Shown one piece after another: positions 31,513-34,366 of a DNA stretch of 34,366 bases. Positions within the stretch are counted from its first letter, which is position 1, and the number at the start of each line of letters is the position of its first letter. The notes under the pieces were generated by a model. That model ran no database searches. It saw only the letters and a program-made list of their open reading frames with translations, and was not told where the DNA came from. Position numbers and translations under genes: made by a program. Where the stretch lies: positions 1-34,366 of the forward strand of contig NBLJ01000010.1 in NCBI GenBank assembly GCA_002084545.1, in the 5' to 3' direction. The DNA comes from Desulfobacteraceae bacterium 4572_123. GTDB lineage: Bacteria > Desulfobacterota > Desulfobacteria > Desulfobacterales > 4572-123.

Positions 31513-32814
31513 TTACATATTTCGATTGTCAATTACCCGCACCGCTTTTCCCTGGCTGCGGGCAATCATCTTTGGTTCCACCAGCTTTACTTTTGCTGAA
31601 ACGCCGAGATAATCCTTTATATTCTTTGCTATCTTTCTCTCCCTGTTCTGCAGGTGTTTTACTTCATCTGAAAACAGGCGTTCACCCATTTCGATCAGAA
31701 CCGTAAGCGTATCCAGATTATCCTTCCTGTCTACCACAAGCTGATAGTGGGGTTCAACTTCATCCATTTCCATGAGAACACTTTCAATTTGCGATGGAAA
31801 CACATTAACGCCGCGAATAATCAGCATATCGTCAGTCCGACCACTGACCCTGTTCATGCGTATATGTGTCCGGCCGCATATGCACGGCTCCGGATTGAGT
31901 GAAGTTATATCACGAGTTCTATACCGTATCACCGGGAAAGCTTCCTTGGTTATGGTTGTAAAAACAAGTTCACCGGTCTCCCCGTAAGGAAGAACTTCTC
32001 CGGTTACGGGGTCGATAATTTCGGGAATAAAATGATCCTCAAATATGTGAAGGCCTTTTTTTGCTTCGTGACATTCAATAGCAACGCCGGGCCCGATCAC
32101 CTCGCTTAATCCATAAATATCCACAGCGGTTAAATTCAACTTCCGTTCTATTTCTTCCCGCATATTCTCCGACCAGGGTTCGGCACCGAATATTCCGAAT
32201 TTAAATTTTAAATCTTCAAAAGAGATCCCCGCTTCATCCGCCACTTCCGCAAGGTGAAGCGCATATGAAGGCGTTGCCGTCAATATTGTGGGCCCAAAAT
32301 CCTTCATTATCACAACCTGTCTCTTTGTATTTCCTCCTGAAACCGGAATAACGGAAGCCCCTAATTTCTCGGCACCGTAGTGAATACCCAGACCTCCTGT
32401 AAAGAGTCCATAACCGTATGCATTGTGAATGATGTCTTCACGAGTTGCTCCACCCGCGGCAAGCGAACGGGCCATAAGCTCAGCCCAGGTATTAATATCT
32501 CTGGCCGTGTAACCTACCACGGTCGGCTGGCCGGTAGTTCCGGATGATGCATGAATACGAACGACATTTTCCATTGGAACCGCAAACATTCCAAAGGGAT
32601 AATTGTCACGCAAATCGTCCTTTGTAGTGAATGGGATTTTTTGTAAATCTTCAAGAGATTGAATGTCGTTCGGCGTGATGCCGTTTTCTTTAAATATTTT
32701 GCGGTAAAAAGGAACATTAGCATAAACACGATCAATTGTGGTCTTCAGTCTGCGTAATATGATCGCCTCAAGATCTTCTCTTGGCATGGTTTCAAATCCG
32801 ATGTCGAGAATCAT
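31513..32814 (-). CDS. paaK: Phenylacetate-CoA ligase family enzyme
   Basis: The 433-residue length is typical of PaaK, which makes an aryl-acetyl-CoA from the acid, ATP and CoA in the cytoplasm. The AMP-binding loop [16 protein letters not shown] (88-103), [15 protein letters not shown] and [14 protein letters not shown] (adenylation core) and a C-terminal [20 protein letters not shown] are all present. AAAGGAG lies upstream of ATG 32814. It heads a minus-strand cluster with the ACT protein and the liv genes, so the acid produced from imported aromatic amino acids (or the acid itself) is the likely substrate. No ior genes are in the window. Confidence 0.93.
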   Translation of the reverse strand: MILDIGFETMPREDLEAIILRRLKTTIDRVYANVPFYRKIFKENGITPNDIQSLEDLQKIPFTTKDDLRDNYPFGMFAVPMENVVRIHASSGTTGQPTVVGYTARDINTWAELMARSLAAGGATREDIIHNAYGYGLFTGGLGIHYGAEKLGASVIPVSGGNTKRQVVIMKDFGPTILTATPSYALHLAEVADEAGISFEDLKFKFGIFGAEPWSENMREEIERKLNLTAVDIYGLSEVIGPGVAIECHEAKKGLHIFEDHFIPEIIDPVTGEVLPYGETGELVFTTITKEAFPVIRYRTRDITSLNPEPCICGRTHIRMNRVSGRTDDMLIIRGVNVFPSQIESVLMEMDEVEPHYQLVVDRKDNLDTLTVLIEMGERLFSDEVKHLQNRERKIAKNIKDYLGVSAKVKLVEPKMIARSQGKAVRVIDNRNM

Positions 32815-32909
32815 TCCAACAACTCCTTTCAGAAAAGATTGTTATGCCCGGGTTTCTCACAGGTTAAAGTCGTTCATGAAAAATACAAAAACGAGCACAT
32901 TTCCAAGAA

Positions 32910-32940
32910 AAAAGGCTGCGGGTGATACCCACAGCCTTTT
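32910..32940 (-). terminator. Terminator-like hairpin just upstream of paaK
   Basis: AAAAGGCTG-C-GGGT pairs with ACCC-A-CAGCCTTTT, a near-perfect 13-pair stem with a 3-base loop. On the minus strand it ends in a run of six T, a classic intrinsic terminator. It faces paaK and lies about 96 bases before its start, so it may be an attenuator or may end an upstream minus-strand transcript. Confidence 0.7.
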
Positions 32941-32941
32941 A

Positions 32942-32981
32942 AAAACCATGGGTTCCGCGTTTTTCGTCTACCCATGGTTTT
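32942..32981. terminator. Second terminator-like hairpin in tandem
   Basis: AAAACCATGGGT / ACCCATGGTTTT is a perfect 12-base stem with a 16-base loop, immediately next to the preceding hairpin. T-tracts follow on both strands, so it could act in both directions. Confidence 0.65.
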
Positions 32982-33006
32982 GAGTTTATATCAAGCGAGG
33001 CATTTT

Positions 33007-33249
33007 CTACATTGCCGGCCCATGGATAGACTTCCTAAAAAAGAAGTCATCCAAAAAACTAAAGTAGAAAAACCGAACTTTCATCTTTAACCCCTGTAAT
33101 TTATATAAAATAACCAGTATATCTTCAAGGAACCGTATAATGAGAAAATATATATATGTCAAGAAAAAATATTTATTCTTTTCTACATCCCGTGCAAAAT
33201 GAACATTCACTTTGTTGTCAATGAATTCTTTTGCCGCATTTTTTAACAA
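33007..33249 (-). CDS. Doubtful 80-residue ORF
   Basis: This TTG-initiated ORF begins LLKNAAKEFIDNKVNVHFAR, then is AT-rich, aromatic and hydrophobic. AAGGT lies 9 bases before the TTG. Its stop is 26 bases before two tandem terminator hairpins on the same strand, which is the main argument for a real transcript. No homologue is recognised. It may equally be noncoding DNA or a small RNA locus. Confidence 0.22.
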   Translation of the reverse strand: MLKNAAKEFIDNKVNVHFARDVEKNKYFFLTYIYFLIIRFLEDILVILYKLQGLKMKVRFFYFSFLDDFFFRKSIHGPAM

Positions 33250-33364
33250 ATTGTTTCTACCTTAAAAAAACCTGACCGCTCCTGCAGTAATCCCTTGCTC
33301 CATTTGACCTTGACACACAATTACCATTTGTTTTATGGGAAGGTATCGGCTTAAGAGAGCACAC

Positions 33365-33846
33365 ATGGAAAATTCAAAGAAAACCACGATTGATTCACCA
33401 AGTGCTTTTATCAACCGCGAGTTGAGTTGGCTCAGCTTCGCACGCCGTGTGCTCGCGCTTGGGGAGGATCCGAACCTGCCCCTGCTTGAACGCGTCAAGT
33501 TCGCCGGAATCATGGGTATGCTGTTCGATGAGTTCACAATGAAACCTGGAATATAAAGAGCTTAACAAGAAGCAGCGCACTCATATGGAGCGGTATTTTC
33601 GTGAATCGGTTGAGCCTATCCGGACACCGCTTGCAGTAGACGTTTCACATCCATTTCCTTTCATCAGCAACCTCGGGCTGAACCTTGCGGTGCAGCTCAT
33701 GAAGACCAAGAAAAAACGCAAACGTTTTGTACGAATCAAGGTGCCTGCAAATCGCCCTCGCTGGGTGCCGCTTTCCGGCGGTGCCGGTTATGTGCCATTG
33801 GAGCAGGTGATCGCATATAACCTCAACATATTGTTCCCCAAGGCAT
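33365..33846 (+). pseudogene. ppk1: Decayed polyphosphate kinase 1 gene
   Basis: The first piece (33365-33544) encodes FINRELSWLSFARRVLALGE and GIMGMLFDEFTMK, the standard N-terminus of polyphosphate kinase 1. After the Lys of FTMK about 60 codons are missing. The homology resumes in a different frame at about 33547 with LEYKELNKKQRTHMERYF and continues through EPIRTPLAVDVSHPFPFISN and GYVPLEQVIAYNLNILFP. It then stops near 33846, so the catalytic histidine domains (most of the roughly 700-residue enzyme) are gone. An internal deletion with frameshift plus a 3' truncation make this a clear remnant. What follows is the promoter region of the next gene. Confidence 0.85.
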
Positions 33847-33878
33847 CCGGCATTATAACTTCCCAGACTGAATGCTTC

Positions 33879-33907
33879 TTGACAGCTTACGGGTATTATT
33901 TTAATAT
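33879..33907 (+). promoter_or_regulatory. Sigma-70 promoter of the PA2779-family gene
   Basis: TTGACA (33879-33884), a 17-base spacer and TAATAT (33902-33907) lie just after the end of the polyphosphate kinase remnant and about 44 bases before the next start codon. Confidence 0.65.
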
Positions 33908-33950
33908 TCAAAACAAGGATTACGAAACCAAAATGTTCTGGAGGTCTTCC

Positions 33951-34355
33951 ATGCCATCTGTGAGAAACATGAAAAAGCCGGTTGGTTTTTTCCTTTTGAT
34001 TTTTATGTTTATTACCTTTATTCCCCATCAAGTCGCCCTGGCGAAAATGATTGGAACGCAAATTATTCTGGAGGCAGACGGGATCCAGTCGGCCCGTGAA
34101 ATGGTTCGGCGTACTCTGGCACGGGAAGATGTAACCACGGCCCTCGTGGCTTGGGGAATCGATGTCAGAGAGGCAAGGGCCCGGATCAACAGCCTTAACG
34201 ATGCAGAAATACTCCGCCTGGCCGATACGCTTGAAAATGCACCAGCCGGCGGCAGTGCCCTGGGGTCGATTCTCGGCGCTGCGGTTATCGTATTCATTGT
34301 TCTCCTGATTACGGATATTCTGGGCTTTACCGATATTTTTACCTTTGTTAAATAA
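33951..34355 (+). CDS. PA2779-family small membrane protein
   Basis: The 134-residue protein has an N-terminal signal or anchor (about 11-30, GFFLLIFMFITFIPHQVALA), a helical middle with ARGLAxxDV-like spacing (SAREMVRRTLAREDVTTALV, then WGIDVREARARINSLND) and a C-terminal transmembrane helix (about 108-128, SILGAAVIVFIVLLITDILG). This layout fits the PA2779 family, small envelope proteins of unknown function that often sit beside a PA2778-type cysteine peptidase. Any such partner would be beyond the window edge. GGAGGT is 5 bases before ATG 33951. The frame is open upstream into the polyphosphate kinase remnant, but that is accidental. Confidence 0.82.
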   Translation: MPSVRNMKKPVGFFLLIFMFITFIPHQVALAKMIGTQIILEADGIQSAREMVRRTLAREDVTTALVAWGIDVREARARINSLNDAEILRLADTLENAPAGGSALGSILGAAVIVFIVLLITDILGFTDIFTFVK

Positions 34356-34366
34356 AGCGCATACGC

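Noticed and set aside
33585-34355. A single 256-residue protein joining polyphosphate kinase sequence to the PA2779-like protein
   Set aside because: The downstream gene has its own promoter and ribosome binding site, and the linking region resembles neither family; the shared frame is accidental.

Overview
The window (about 34.4 kb, moderate GC) looks like chromosomal DNA of an anaerobic deltaproteobacterium, most likely a Desulfobacterota member related to Desulfobacterales. This is inferred from gene content: a Rieske/cytochrome b complex with multiheme cytochromes c, a non-pyrrolysine MttB-family methyltransferase, ferredoxin-containing MinD-type ATPases next to a NifX-like protein, a membrane spermidine-synthase-like protein, a Liv transporter with phenylacetate-CoA ligase, and a HesB/IscA-like gene with an in-frame UGA that is best read as selenocysteine. 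No species can be named. No tRNA, rRNA, CRISPR array or intact insertion sequence was seen.

Layout. (1) 1-9288, plus strand: 5'-truncated flavin amine oxidase, diheme cytochrome c, Rieske protein, cytochrome b, pentaheme cytochrome c, then an Lrp/AsnC regulator, an MttB-family methyltransferase and a DMSO-reductase-family molybdoenzyme. This reads as an amine/methyl-compound oxidation locus wired to a quinone/cytochrome c complex. (2) 9412-9875, minus strand: the HesB-like selenoprotein gene with a full-consensus sigma-70 promoter and a terminator shared with the molybdoenzyme. (3) 10025-13693, minus strand: a polytopic spermidine-synthase-like protein overlapping a secreted MEMO1-AMMECR1 fusion. 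(4) 13949-14431, plus: a YbaK-type deacylase. (5) 14531-16991, minus: a NifX-like/Gly-Met-rich fusion followed by two ferredoxin-MinD ATPases. (6) 17104-18547, minus: glutamate dehydrogenase. (7) 18683-22630: a large receiver/ATP-grasp (PEP synthase N-domain-like) protein divergent from a TetR regulator. (8) 22635-26136: a HAD-AIR synthase fusion, a SEC-C methionine aminopeptidase, and a HAD phosphatase lacking its nucleophile motif. (9) 26255-32814, minus: paaK-ACT-livKHMGF, a likely aryl-acid or branched-chain amino-acid uptake/activation operon. (10) 32910-34355: two tandem terminator hairpins, a doubtful small ORF, a decayed polyphosphate kinase gene and a PA2779-family membrane protein with its own promoter.

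How the genes may work together. Region 1 is the most coherent pathway: electrons from amine oxidation could pass to the diheme cytochrome c and exchange with the menaquinone pool through the Rieske/b/pentaheme complex, while the MttB-family protein demethylates a quaternary or tertiary amine under Lrp control. The points most worth following up are the HesB-like selenoprotein (which routine annotation would cut to a 63-residue stub), the amine oxidase-cytochrome c-Rieske/b arrangement, the periplasmic MEMO1-AMMECR1 fusion coupled to a membrane spermidine-synthase fold, and the receiver/ATP-grasp and HAD-AIRS fusions. Functions beyond family level are inferences.
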